From assembly GCA_027014185.1 (NCBI GenBank), contig JALWEK010000231.1, positions 1 to 6,019 of the forward strand: 6,019 nucleotides of DNA, in the 5' to 3' direction. The position numbers were made by a program, and so were the translations under genes. Every line of letters starts with the position of its first letter. Position 1 is the stretch's first letter. This DNA comes from Aquificaceae bacterium (GTDB lineage: Bacteria > Aquificota > Aquificia > Aquificales > Aquificaceae). Of this stretch, positions 1 to 6,019 are shown piece by piece. The notes beneath the pieces were generated by a model that saw only the letters and a list, made by a program, of their open reading frames with translations, made no database searches and was not told the origin of the DNA.

Positions 1-1789
1 TGCATCCTCCTACGGTTACTATAGTCCCTTCCTTTGTATCCATTTTCTGGGCTACCTGAACTGTAACAGCGGCAGGTATGGACCTGGTCTGATCCATGTA
101 ATCCTGCAACCAGTAAGTTATCAGATAAAAGTCGTCGTTAACATATACAGAATAGTTGTCGCTGTTGTAGATTTCCTGTGTATATACAAAAGTATGCTCA
201 CAAACATCACCGGGTTTGATTGTAAAGGGAAGTGAAGAGTTATTGCTTAAGCTTTCGGTACATTCTATACCACTCAATTCGCTAAGGTTTCCATTATTTC
301 CAGTAGTGGCAATTCTATCTATGCTAACATTCGTTATAGTAACAGGTAGCAAAGTGTTGTTTTTGAATCTCGCTATAACATAGAAAGTTCCTCCGTCCGC
401 GCTAAAGGGTATGTATATGTCTTCTGGATAGAAGGTCAGTCTTGGTGTGGGAACTATGGTGAAGTTCATCCCGAGCGCTCCTGAAGAGAAGCCGCTTCTT
501 GTCGCTACGGTCTTGTTAAGCTGAACCCTGTATGCTGGATCAGGAGATATGGATATCCATCCTCCCGTTTTGTAACCTTCGTTAGAAAGCAGTATAGTTC
601 CTTCCCTGCTAACTATCATGTAGATTTTAGCACCGAGTGTATTGTTAATAGCTATACCTTTAAAAGTGAGAGGAGGGATTACCTGCCAGGAACCATCCCT
701 TGAACTGGCGAAGGAACCATTTTCTTCTGGTTTGAGAAAAACAGGAATCTTTACCATTCTGCCTTCTTGTGGATATATCTCGTAGAACGCACCGTTTTGC
801 CCAACTGCTATAAAGGCGTGACCATTATCAAATATTACATCGTATATAGGATCTATAGGTTTTGGAATTAAGCTTTCATCTCTTGTGTTAGCATTAAATT
901 CATAGCACGTGCTGATTTCCTGAGCCTTAAAATACCTGCTAAAATCGCTGTTCCAATGATTGTTTATATCATTTATATCAACGAAGTACACTTTCCCCAA
1001 ATCGCCTACCATAACTATATAATTATCATTGGAAGCTATACCGTACAGAAATGTGTAAATCCTGCTATTATCTATTTTGCTACGAAGTCCGAATACATAT
1101 TTTCCTGTATACTTTACCTCCTTAATATTACCTATGATATCTCCCGAGCTTGATTGTGATAGGGCTACTTCAGTTATAGTAAACTTGCATATCCTACCAT
1201 CATCACCTACACCTATGAATATACCATCCTTTATGTACTCTATAGCGAGTATATCGTCTCCACAAAATGTGGAGGAAAGTTCTTTGACATACCACTTTCC
1301 ATTGTAAAAGGTAGCTACCACTACTATACCTTCGTCACCTGAAGCAACAAAGACGGGGGCTTGAGATGAGTTGTTTCCTACTTTTATATTTAATAATCCT
1401 CCAGCTACAGCCCACAGCTTTCTCGAGAAGAAGGTTATATCCTGTGGATCTGTGTAATCCTTGGGGAGCGGATACCAAGTGAACCCGCCATCAAGCGAGA
1501 CTACAAGTATACTATAGCCGGTTTCCTGCTGAGGATCCCCAAGTCCACCAGCTACTACAACTATATCGTAGTTTTTGTTTTGCGAAGTGCTGTAGTATTG
1601 ATAGGCTAAATCGTATGTGTAAACCATGTTACATTGAGGCATAAAGCACTGAAAGAGATCTTTCATTATGTCCATAACCCCAAAAAATTCAAAACCCCAT
1701 TTTGTAAACTTTTTAGGACTGAAGCCTATGCCGAACATTAAGCTAGGAGCAAGCAAGAATAATACAATGACCACTATTTTAAACCTCAT
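1..1789 (-). CDS. Large exported beta-propeller-like protein with Asp-box motifs, C-terminus cut by window edge
   Basis: The minus-strand frame from ATG at 1789 stays open for 596 codons to the window edge, so the 3' end is missing. Residues 1-20 form a signal peptide: a short basic start (MRFK), then a hydrophobic stretch rich in Val, Ile and Leu. Residues 98-105 read SLDGGFTW, a textbook Asp-box (BNR/sialidase-type) motif; degenerate copies lie at 363-368 (SRDGSW) and 402-411 (SNEGYKTGGW). Blade-like strands of the form VGxxGxxY recur (GVGDDGRI ~193, VGDLGKVYF ~261, AVGQNGAFY ~328). This suggests a beta-propeller over about residues 75-420. Residues ~445-580 look like an Ig-like domain of the kind found in choice-of-anchor proteins. 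Eight cysteines are present (48, 53, 176, 201, 295, 510, 530, 596), possibly disulfide-forming. A good ribosome site precedes the start. Base composition is more AT-rich than the other genes. Export and fold are inferred with fair confidence; the ligand or function is unknown. No catalytic sialidase residues were recognised. Confidence 0.85.
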   Translation of the reverse strand, partial: MRFKIVVIVLFLLAPSLMFGIGFSPKKFTKWGFEFFGVMDIMKDLFQCFMPQCNMVYTYDLAYQYYSTSQNKNYDIVVVAGGLGDPQQETGYSILVVSLDGGFTWYPLPKDYTDPQDITFFSRKLWAVAGGLLNIKVGNNSSQAPVFVASGDEGIVVVATFYNGKWYVKELSSTFCGDDILAIEYIKDGIFIGVGDDGRICKFTITEVALSQSSSGDIIGNIKEVKYTGKYVFGLRSKIDNSRIYTFLYGIASNDNYIVMVGDLGKVYFVDINDINNHWNSDFSRYFKAQEISTCYEFNANTRDESLIPKPIDPIYDVIFDNGHAFIAVGQNGAFYEIYPQEGRMVKIPVFLKPEENGSFASSRDGSWQVIPPLTFKGIAINNTLGAKIYMIVSREGTILLSNEGYKTGGWISISPDPAYRVQLNKTVATRSGFSSGALGMNFTIVPTPRLTFYPEDIYIPFSADGGTFYVIARFKNNTLLPVTITNVSIDRIATTGNNGNLSELSGIECTESLSNNSSLPFTIKPGDVCEHTFVYTQEIYNSDNYSVYVNDDFYLITYWLQDYMDQTRSIPAAVTVQVAQKMDTKEGTIVTVGGC

Positions 1790-1795
1790 GATCTA

Positions 1796-1801
1796 CCCCC
1801 T
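1796..1801 (-). promoter_or_regulatory. Ribosome binding site of the exported propeller gene
   Basis: Read on the minus strand this is AGGGGG, six bases before the ATG at 1789. It is a good Shine-Dalgarno match at normal spacing and fixes the start just ahead of the signal peptide. Confidence 0.75.
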
Positions 1802-1912
1802 AATGATTTTATCTACCTTTAAATAATACATTAGGATCTGTTTTTTTGCCTATTTTATTCGCTTAAATTTCCATTAAGTTAAGTTATTTAAGAATATGCT
1901 AAAATTCCCAAT

Positions 1913-1941
1913 TTGAAATTATCTAGCTTGAATGGTGTAAT
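1913..1941 (+). promoter_or_regulatory. Putative sigma-70-type promoter of the murE operon
   Basis: A -35 box TTGAAA (1913-1918) and a -10 box TGTAAT (1936-1941) are separated by exactly 17 bases, and an extended -10 TG dinucleotide sits at 1933-1934. Each hexamer matches the consensus at five of six positions. A start about seven bases past the -10 box would fall near 1948, only about five bases before the murE ATG. That agrees with the lack of any Shine-Dalgarno sequence there and implies a leaderless or nearly leaderless transcript. The boxes are visible in the sequence; activity is inferred. Confidence 0.6.
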
Positions 1942-1952
1942 ATTACTCCCAA

Positions 1953-3374
1953 ATGGATCTCCCTGAAGATATTTTGAAGGTTGTACTAAAGGCCAAAGGT
2001 ATAACCCCTAACTCCAAAGAAGTGAGGGAAGGTTTTATCTTCTTCGCTATTAAAGGGACCAACTTTGACGGGCATGATTTTATAAGGGAGGCTTTTGAAA
2101 GAGGGGCCATAGCGGCAGTTGTAGAAAAGTATGTGGAGGGCTTTGAAGGCGGGCTCCTGAAGGTGGACAGCACAAGGAAGGTTCTTGCCGAGAGCGCTCA
2201 TCTCTTCTTCGGAGAGCCTTCCAAGAAACTTAAGGTTGTGGGCGTTACAGGGACGAACGGAAAGACAACTACAACGTATGTGCTGGAGAGAATACTCAGG
2301 GAGGCCGGGTTAAGAGCGGGCCTTGTGGGAACGGTTCAGTACAGGCTCGGAGAGAAAGTCTTGGGGGATGGCAGGACAACTCCGGAACCGGTTACATGGC
2401 ATGGAACTCTAAGACGCATGCTAGACATGGGGGCCTCCCACGTGGTAGCGGAGGTATCATCCCACGCTCTCGATCAGTATCGGGTTTGGGGGACAGAGTT
2501 CGAAGCCGTTATATTTACAAACCTGACCCAGGACCACCTCGATTACCACGGGGATATGGAGAGTTATTTTTTCTCCAAGAGAAGGCTCTTCACGGACTAC
2601 AATTACGATTTTGCCGTTGTGAACTCGGACGATCCGTACGGTAGAAGGCTCCTGGAAGAGCTTGGGCGTAGAGCCCTCGGTTACGGTAGGGAGGGAGATC
2701 TCAGGATAATCGACTTTGAAACGGATTTTGAGGGTTCTAAGCTCACCGTTGAATTCCTCTCAAAGGTTTTTGAGTTTAGGTCGAACCTGATAGGGGACTT
2801 CCAGGCTTACAACCTCTCCGCGGCCCTGACCTACGCGCTCAGGGTCGGTATCGATCCTGAAGTTATCCAGAGAGCTCTCGAGAGCGTGTACGTGCCGGGA
2901 AGGTTCGAGGTTTACAGATCTCCGAAGGGTTTCCTCGTTATTGTGGATTACGCCCACACCCCCGACGCTATCGACAACGTTCTGAGGACGGTAAGGAGAC
3001 TCGCAAAGGGCAGGGTTATAACCGTATTCGGCGCTGGCGGGAACAGGGACAGGGGGAAGAGACCTCTTATGGGTAAGGCGGCGGAGAGGTGGAGCGACCT
3101 TCTGGTGGTTACATCCGACAACCCGAGGTTCGAGAATCCTAAAAGGATAATCGGGGACATACTCGAGGGAATAAGACAAAGGGACAGGGCTGTTGTGATC
3201 GAGGACAGGAGAGAGGCTATATCGGAGGCTGTAAACATGGCCAGGGAGGGGGATATCGTGACTATCCTGGGGAAGGGACACGAAGAGTATCAGGAGATCG
3301 GAGGGGTAAAATATCCCTTCAGCGACGCTGAGGTGGTGAAAGAAATGATTCAAGGAGGTACTGATGTCCTGTGA
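1953..3374 (+). CDS. murE: UDP-N-acetylmuramoyl-tripeptide synthetase MurE (probably meso-diaminopimelate-adding)
   Basis: This cytoplasmic Mur ligase uses ATP to join a diamino acid to UDP-MurNAc-L-Ala-D-Glu, the third step of peptidoglycan stem-peptide assembly. The 473 residues are near the usual family length and show all three domains. The N-terminal UDP-binding domain includes IKGTNFDGHDFI (33-44). The central ATPase domain has the P-loop GVTGTNGKTTT (97-107), TTPEP (142-146), SSHALDQ (169-175), TNLTQDHLDYH (189-199) and the YFFSK lysine at 209 that is normally carbamylated. The C-terminal domain has DYAHTPDA (332-339), GAGGNRDRGKRP (360-371) and DNPR (389-392). DNPR is the signature of meso-diaminopimelate enzymes; lysine-adding relatives differ there. 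GKGHE (440-444) is also present. The start is ATG 1953: an in-frame TAA lies at 1938-1940 with no other start between, and the next candidate, a GTG, would remove conserved residues. No Shine-Dalgarno precedes it. It is first in a three-gene operon and overlaps the next gene by 11 bases. Confidence 0.97.
   Translation: MDLPEDILKVVLKAKGITPNSKEVREGFIFFAIKGTNFDGHDFIREAFERGAIAAVVEKYVEGFEGGLLKVDSTRKVLAESAHLFFGEPSKKLKVVGVTGTNGKTTTTYVLERILREAGLRAGLVGTVQYRLGEKVLGDGRTTPEPVTWHGTLRRMLDMGASHVVAEVSSHALDQYRVWGTEFEAVIFTNLTQDHLDYHGDMESYFFSKRRLFTDYNYDFAVVNSDDPYGRRLLEELGRRALGYGREGDLRIIDFETDFEGSKLTVEFLSKVFEFRSNLIGDFQAYNLSAALTYALRVGIDPEVIQRALESVYVPGRFEVYRSPKGFLVIVDYAHTPDAIDNVLRTVRRLAKGRVITVFGAGGNRDRGKRPLMGKAAERWSDLLVVTSDNPRFENPKRIIGDILEGIRQRDRAVVIEDRREAISEAVNMAREGDIVTILGKGHEEYQEIGGVKYPFSDAEVVKEMIQGGTDVL
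3352..3359 (+). promoter_or_regulatory. Strong ribosome binding site for the 87-residue gene
   Basis: AAGGAGGT is a near-perfect Shine-Dalgarno sequence lying inside the 3' end of murE, four bases before the ATG at 3364. It is the strongest evidence that the small downstream frame is a real gene with this start. Confidence 0.85.
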
Positions 3375-3627
3375 TTTTGAAGGACTATACTACAACGTTA
3401 AACAGGAACTCCTCGATGTGTTCAGAGAATCGGACAAACCGGTGCCGAGGGTGAAGATAAAGGATCTGAAGTCGGCCCGCCTGTGCGGTCTAGTGAACCT
3501 GGCGAAGATGATCCTTTACTTTGAGACCCTCGGGATAGTGGTTATTGTAAACAAGGATGAGCCTTACCAGAACTGGGAGATAGACGTGCTCGCCCAGGTT
3601 CTGGACGTTCTATTTGAGCAGATATGA
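3364..3627 (+). CDS. Small protein of unknown function, 87 residues
   Basis: I do not recognise the family. The gene is very likely real: a near-perfect Shine-Dalgarno sequence sits before its ATG, it overlaps murE by 11 bases and the phosphatase by 4, and its codon use resembles murE. The protein has no signal peptide or membrane segment and should be cytoplasmic. It begins with a probable amphipathic helix (about 6-21, ending ELLDVFRES), then a Pro-containing turn (DKPVPRVKIKDLK, 24-36), a second helical stretch (LVNLAKMILYFETLG, 43-57), a short hydrophobic strand (IVVIV, 58-62), an aromatic loop around PYQNW (67-71), and a C-terminal helix (72-87). Cysteines are at 3 and 41. The order helix, short helix, helix, strand could fit a small winged-helix-like fold, but that is a guess and no known DNA-binding signature is seen. 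Its position may mean it works with MurE or the phosphatase, or that it only shares their transcript. Confidence 0.8.
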   Translation: MSCDFEGLYYNVKQELLDVFRESDKPVPRVKIKDLKSARLCGLVNLAKMILYFETLGIVVIVNKDEPYQNWEIDVLAQVLDVLFEQI

Positions 3628-4229
3628 GGAAGTACATATACCTCGTAAGGCACGCCCAGAGTGAGTTCAACGAGAAGGGAATATTTCAGGGTAGGCTCGA
3701 CAGCGATCTTACCCCCCTCGGGTTCGTCCAAGCTCGCCTGGTTGCGAAGTTTTTAGCCGACGAGGGCGTGGAGGTGGTCATAAGCTCTCCTCAGAAGAGG
3801 GCCTACAAGACGGCCCTAACTATCTCGGACGTTCTGGATATAGACCTCGAGGTGGACGAGAGGATAAAAGAGATGTCCTTTGGCGTGCTGGAGGGAAAGA
3901 ACTTCTGGGAGCTGTTCGAGAAGGAGAGGGATATGATGACTAGCTGGCTTAAGAACCCTGTTAAGTTTCCGCTCCCAACTCAGGAACCCATGGAGGCTTT
4001 CGAGAAGAGGGTGCTCTCCTTTCTGGAGGACCTCAAAGGTAGGACGGAAAACAGGATAGCGGTGGTAGGGCACGGAGGGACCCTGCACGCCATGGTGTGC
4101 TTGTCGCTCGGTTTCGGTCTTGAGAAGCTCTGGCAGGTTCACATGGACAACACTGGGGTGAGCCTCCTTGAGATGGAGGGGGACAGCTTCAGGCTCGCTT
4201 ACCTGAACAGACTCTGCCACCTATTCTGA
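3624..4229 (+). CDS. Histidine phosphatase family enzyme (phosphoglycerate-mutase-like; possibly phosphoserine phosphatase)
   Basis: A 201-residue cytoplasmic enzyme of histidine phosphatase branch 1. The phosphate-accepting motif LVRHAQS (7-13) has Arg9 and His10. The second conserved arginine is in SSPQKRAYKTA (Arg59), the likely acid is Glu83 in KEMSFG, and the second catalytic histidine is His150 in VVGHGG. All expected catalytic residues are therefore present. Size and sequence resemble single-domain phosphatases such as the metal-independent phosphoserine phosphatase PspA of Hydrogenobacter, CobC (alpha-ribazole phosphatase) and GpmB-like proteins; the C-terminal CHL also recalls PspA from memory. 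It lacks the extra length of true cofactor-dependent phosphoglycerate mutases (about 230-250 residues). The substrate cannot be fixed from sequence alone. The ATG overlaps the previous stop as ATGA with only a weak ribosome site (around GAGCAG), suggesting translational coupling. Its 3' end overlaps the convergent peptidase gene by 9 bases. Confidence 0.9.
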   Translation: MRKYIYLVRHAQSEFNEKGIFQGRLDSDLTPLGFVQARLVAKFLADEGVEVVISSPQKRAYKTALTISDVLDIDLEVDERIKEMSFGVLEGKNFWELFEKERDMMTSWLKNPVKFPLPTQEPMEAFEKRVLSFLEDLKGRTENRIAVVGHGGTLHAMVCLSLGFGLEKLWQVHMDNTGVSLLEMEGDSFRLAYLNRLCHLF

Positions 4230-5507
4230 GAAGATGGGCTCTATCCTGGTCCTTATCCACTTCCTGTCCCACCACTCCAGTGGGGTTACCTCGTACCCGT
4301 CCACTAGTATTCCGAAGTGAAGGTGATCTCCGAAGGCGAGACCCGTCGTGTCCGTATAACCTATAACTTGCCCTTTTCTAACGATGTCTCCTTCCTTCAC
4401 CTTGAAGTCCGCAAGGTGGGCGTAGAGACTCATGAGGCCGTACCCGTGGTCTATGATTATCGTGTTTCCGTAGATGCCAAGATCTCCGGCGAAAACCACC
4501 CTGCCACTGTTTGCAGCCACAACCTTAGCGTTCTTCACCGAGGCGAGGTCGTAGCCGAGATGCCAGCTCTTGCTTATCAGCTTCCCTCTGTATGTGTATT
4601 TCCTCCTCTCCCCGTATCTTGAGAGGACCTTGCTGTTTCTGAGCTGAAGGAACCTTCCCCTCCAGAACCTCTGGGGCTCTGACCTGCTTCCTATCTGGCG
4701 TATCTTCTCCTCGTTCTGCTTTCTGATCTCCTCGTTCACCTTCTTAAAGAGGCTAACGAAATCCATATCCTCCAGCTCCCCGCCCAGTATGGTGTGCAGC
4801 TTCGGTGCTATTATCTTCTCCCTACCCTTTAGCTCTATCCAAACCGTCCTGAAGTTGTTCCTCTTTATTCCTGTCCCAAGAGGTAGGACGGTCTTGTTTC
4901 CCACCTCGTCTATAGCAACTATCTTTATAACGTCCTTCGGCGATGTGTTCACGGGAACCCCGAAGAGGGCTATATATACGTCTTCCCCTATCTTGTAGGA
5001 TCTGAACCTCTCGCCCCCCACCTCGACGTAAAGCTCCACAGGTTCGCTCAGCCTGGCCCTTATCCCACCGGACCCACCTTGGAGTACCGTGTAGGGCGCG
5101 TAAATGAGGTGAATCCTCGGGGGTTGGGTATCTATCTTAGCCTTGAGCTCAAAGCTCTCCTTCAGGAGGAGAAATCTTCTGAGCTCTACCTCTATCTTCG
5201 CTTCGCCGTCCCTGAGTCCCAGCTTTTTGGGCTCCACCGTAAACCTTACCTCGTTTACCCTGGAGGGCAGTTTTCCCTCGAACAGAACTATCTCTTTGCT
5301 CCCCTGAATAGCCCTGACAACCACACTGTCCACATAGGCCCTCGGAGACACTACGAGGCTGATCTCCTTCTTCTTAGGGAGTTTCTCCAGACTTTCCAGG
5401 CCTTCAACTTTGGGTTTGAGGAAGAAGGTGTTGTAAAGTGTGAACCCTACAATCCCTATAAGGGCGAGGAATACCAGTGCCCTTATGAGCTTCTTAATCC
5501 CTCTCAT
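4221..5507 (-). CDS. Membrane-anchored M23-family (LytM-type) peptidoglycan endopeptidase
   Basis: This 428-residue zinc metallopeptidase probably cleaves peptidoglycan cross-bridges in the periplasm or at the wall. Residues 1-8 are basic and 9-29 are a single hydrophobic segment with no obvious cleavage site, so a signal anchor with the rest outside is likely. Residues ~45-215 are beta-rich and look like two Ig-like domains; the second starts near PPRI (129) and carries AIDEVGN (198-204), typical of bacterial Ig-like repeats. A charged helical linker covers ~245-275. The C-terminal domain has HLGYD (zinc ligands His316 and Asp320), YAHL (catalytic His364) and HLHFG (His395, zinc ligand His397), so all LytM active-site residues are intact and activity is expected. 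The start is ATG 5507: an in-frame TAG lies four codons upstream (5519-5517) and AGGG (5518-5515) is a ribosome site seven bases before it. It is the second gene of a minus-strand operon, overlapping the methyltransferase by 14 bases. Wall remodelling is inferred; it is not an EnvC-type inactive relative. Confidence 0.93.
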   Translation of the reverse strand: MRGIKKLIRALVFLALIGIVGFTLYNTFFLKPKVEGLESLEKLPKKKEISLVVSPRAYVDSVVVRAIQGSKEIVLFEGKLPSRVNEVRFTVEPKKLGLRDGEAKIEVELRRFLLLKESFELKAKIDTQPPRIHLIYAPYTVLQGGSGGIRARLSEPVELYVEVGGERFRSYKIGEDVYIALFGVPVNTSPKDVIKIVAIDEVGNKTVLPLGTGIKRNNFRTVWIELKGREKIIAPKLHTILGGELEDMDFVSLFKKVNEEIRKQNEEKIRQIGSRSEPQRFWRGRFLQLRNSKVLSRYGERRKYTYRGKLISKSWHLGYDLASVKNAKVVAANSGRVVFAGDLGIYGNTIIIDHGYGLMSLYAHLADFKVKEGDIVRKGQVIGYTDTTGLAFGDHLHFGILVDGYEVTPLEWWDRKWIRTRIEPIFSE

Positions 5508-6019
5508 TCCTAATCCCTACGGCGAACCAATCTTCTTCCTCCAATATTCTATCTGGTAATAGACCCCTGCGGCCAAGCATATCAAGGAACTCTTCGAGCT
5601 CCTCCCTTCTGTATATGCCTGAGAATATCGCGCATCTCCTGAAGAGATGCCTCATGTTGTCCAGCTCTTCCTTGAATATGGGAAGTTCTAGGTTGGCAAC
5701 GAGGAGATCGAACCTGTCCTTAATCTCCGAGGGTCTTGCAAGCCTGCATTCTATTTGCAGCCCGTTCAGCTCTGCGTTCTCCTTACAGGAGCGGACAGCA
5801 TTCTCACTGACGTCTATCCCCAGGACCCTGCCCGCGCCCAGCTTCTTGGCAACTATGGAGAGTATCCCGCTGCCCGTTCCAACATCTAAAACCGAGTCCC
5901 CTTCCTCCAGATACTCCTTTATTACTTCCAACTCGTCCTCATAGGGCTCTGCTTCCTCTATAAATAGTAATTCCTCTATCTTCTCCAGTTTGTCTAATAT
6001 TAAGTCGATTTTCTTCTCC
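5494..6019 (-). CDS. PrmA-like (ribosomal protein L11 methyltransferase family) SAM methyltransferase, N-terminus cut by window edge
   Basis: The frame is open from the right edge to TAA at 5496-5494, giving 174 visible residues; the start lies outside the window. It is a Rossmann-fold SAM-dependent methyltransferase: motif I GDSVLDVGTGSGIL (fragment residues 40-53), the SAM-ribose acidic loop GIDVSENAV (67-75), and the motif-IV position LLVANLEL (105-112). The C-terminal FSGIYRREELEEFLDMLGRR with a final DWFAVGIRN matches the SGI...W..V ending of PrmA, which trimethylates ribosomal protein L11. However, the FGTGxHxTT motif expected about 20-25 residues before motif I is missing; an acidic stretch (EEAEPYEDE, 21-29) sits there instead, behind a charged helix rich in Glu, Lys and Leu. 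L11 as substrate is therefore uncertain, and a divergent paralogue or protein-specific relative is possible. It is the upstream partner of the M23 gene in a 14-base-overlap operon. Confidence 0.85.
   Translation of the reverse strand, partial: EKKIDLILDKLEKIEELLFIEEAEPYEDELEVIKEYLEEGDSVLDVGTGSGILSIVAKKLGAGRVLGIDVSENAVRSCKENAELNGLQIECRLARPSEIKDRFDLLVANLELPIFKEELDNMRHLFRRCAIFSGIYRREELEEFLDMLGRRGLLPDRILEEEDWFAVGIRNERD

Larger units (their letters stand above)
1790..1952. promoter_or_regulatory. AT-rich divergent intergenic region
   Basis: These 163 bases separate the start codons of two divergent genes and are clearly richer in A and T than either coding side. The murE promoter candidate is listed separately. 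For the minus-strand gene the best -10 candidate is TAAAAT at 1857-1852, but I see no convincing -35 box at proper spacing, so that promoter remains unlocated. A short tandem TTAAG (about 1874-1883) and a 7-base inverted repeat (1862-1868 with 1886-1892) are present, both at a level AT-rich DNA can produce by chance. No ORF or RNA gene was seen here. Confidence 0.6.

Noticed and set aside
956..1307. Two plus-strand frames of 65 and 76 codons
   Set aside because: They lie fully antisense to the long continuous minus-strand coding frame, have no convincing ribosome site, and their products look like low-complexity shadow translations.
1841..1847. Run of seven T as a possible intrinsic terminator
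   Set aside because: No stable GC-rich hairpin precedes it on the plus strand, and it sits between two divergent gene starts where no transcript should end.
1862..1892. 7-base inverted repeat CTTAAAT...ATTTAAG as a possible operator
   Set aside because: The match does not extend beyond seven bases and consists mostly of A and T in very AT-rich DNA, so chance is a sufficient explanation.
2760..3353. A 197-codon minus-strand frame inside murE
   Set aside because: It is antisense to highly conserved murE motifs, shows no recognisable domain and has no upstream ribosome site; its length is explained by the codon bias of murE.
4272..4283. CCACT-CC-AGTGG palindrome near the convergent 3' ends
   Set aside because: The loop would be only two bases, no T-run follows on either strand, and it encodes conserved-looking residues of the M23 C-terminus.
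5079..5513. A 144-codon plus-strand frame
   Set aside because: It is the antisense shadow of the M23 peptidase Ig-like and anchor region, with no family resemblance.
5929..5931. TTG as the start of the methyltransferase
   Set aside because: The frame continues open upstream to the window edge with plausible coding sequence (charged helix), and PrmA proteins have a long N-terminal region, so this is an internal leucine codon.

Overview
The window looks like chromosomal DNA of a thermophilic bacterium, possibly of the Aquificota (Aquifex/Hydrogenobacter/Thermovibrio-like). The reasons are heavy use of AGG/AGA for arginine and ATA for isoleucine, protein sequences rich in Glu, Lys, Arg and Val, tightly overlapping genes, and a histidine phosphatase that resembles, from memory, the Hydrogenobacter PspA type. 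This placement is an inference and no marker here proves it. No RNA gene, transposon, CRISPR array, integrase or phage gene was seen.

Layout. Positions 1-1789 (minus strand) are the first 596 codons of a large exported protein that runs off the left edge. It has a signal peptide, Asp-box motifs and repeated beta-blade-like strands, and looks like a beta-propeller followed by an immunoglobulin-like domain. Positions 1790-1952 are a short AT-rich divergent promoter region. A compact plus-strand operon follows: murE (1953-3374), an unrecognised 87-residue protein (3364-3627) and a histidine-phosphatase-family enzyme (3624-4229), with overlaps of 11 and 4 bases. Converging on it from the right is a minus-strand pair: a PrmA-like methyltransferase cut by the right edge (5494-6019) and a membrane-anchored M23 peptidase (4221-5507), overlapping each other by 14 bases. 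The two convergent operons overlap by 9 bases at their 3' ends.

Function. MurE adds the third stem-peptide residue (meso-diaminopimelate, judging from its DNPR motif) to the peptidoglycan precursor in the cytoplasm. The M23 enzyme, with all catalytic residues present, probably cuts peptidoglycan cross-bridges outside the membrane, so wall synthesis and wall remodelling genes sit side by side. The phosphatase and the methyltransferase are metabolic or modification genes with no evident direct link to the wall.

I did not find a clear new multi-gene system. The points most worth a second look are the exported propeller protein, a promoter that would give murE an almost leaderless mRNA, a PrmA-like methyltransferase that seems to lack the family's FGTGxHxTT motif, and the small unknown protein between murE and the phosphatase.
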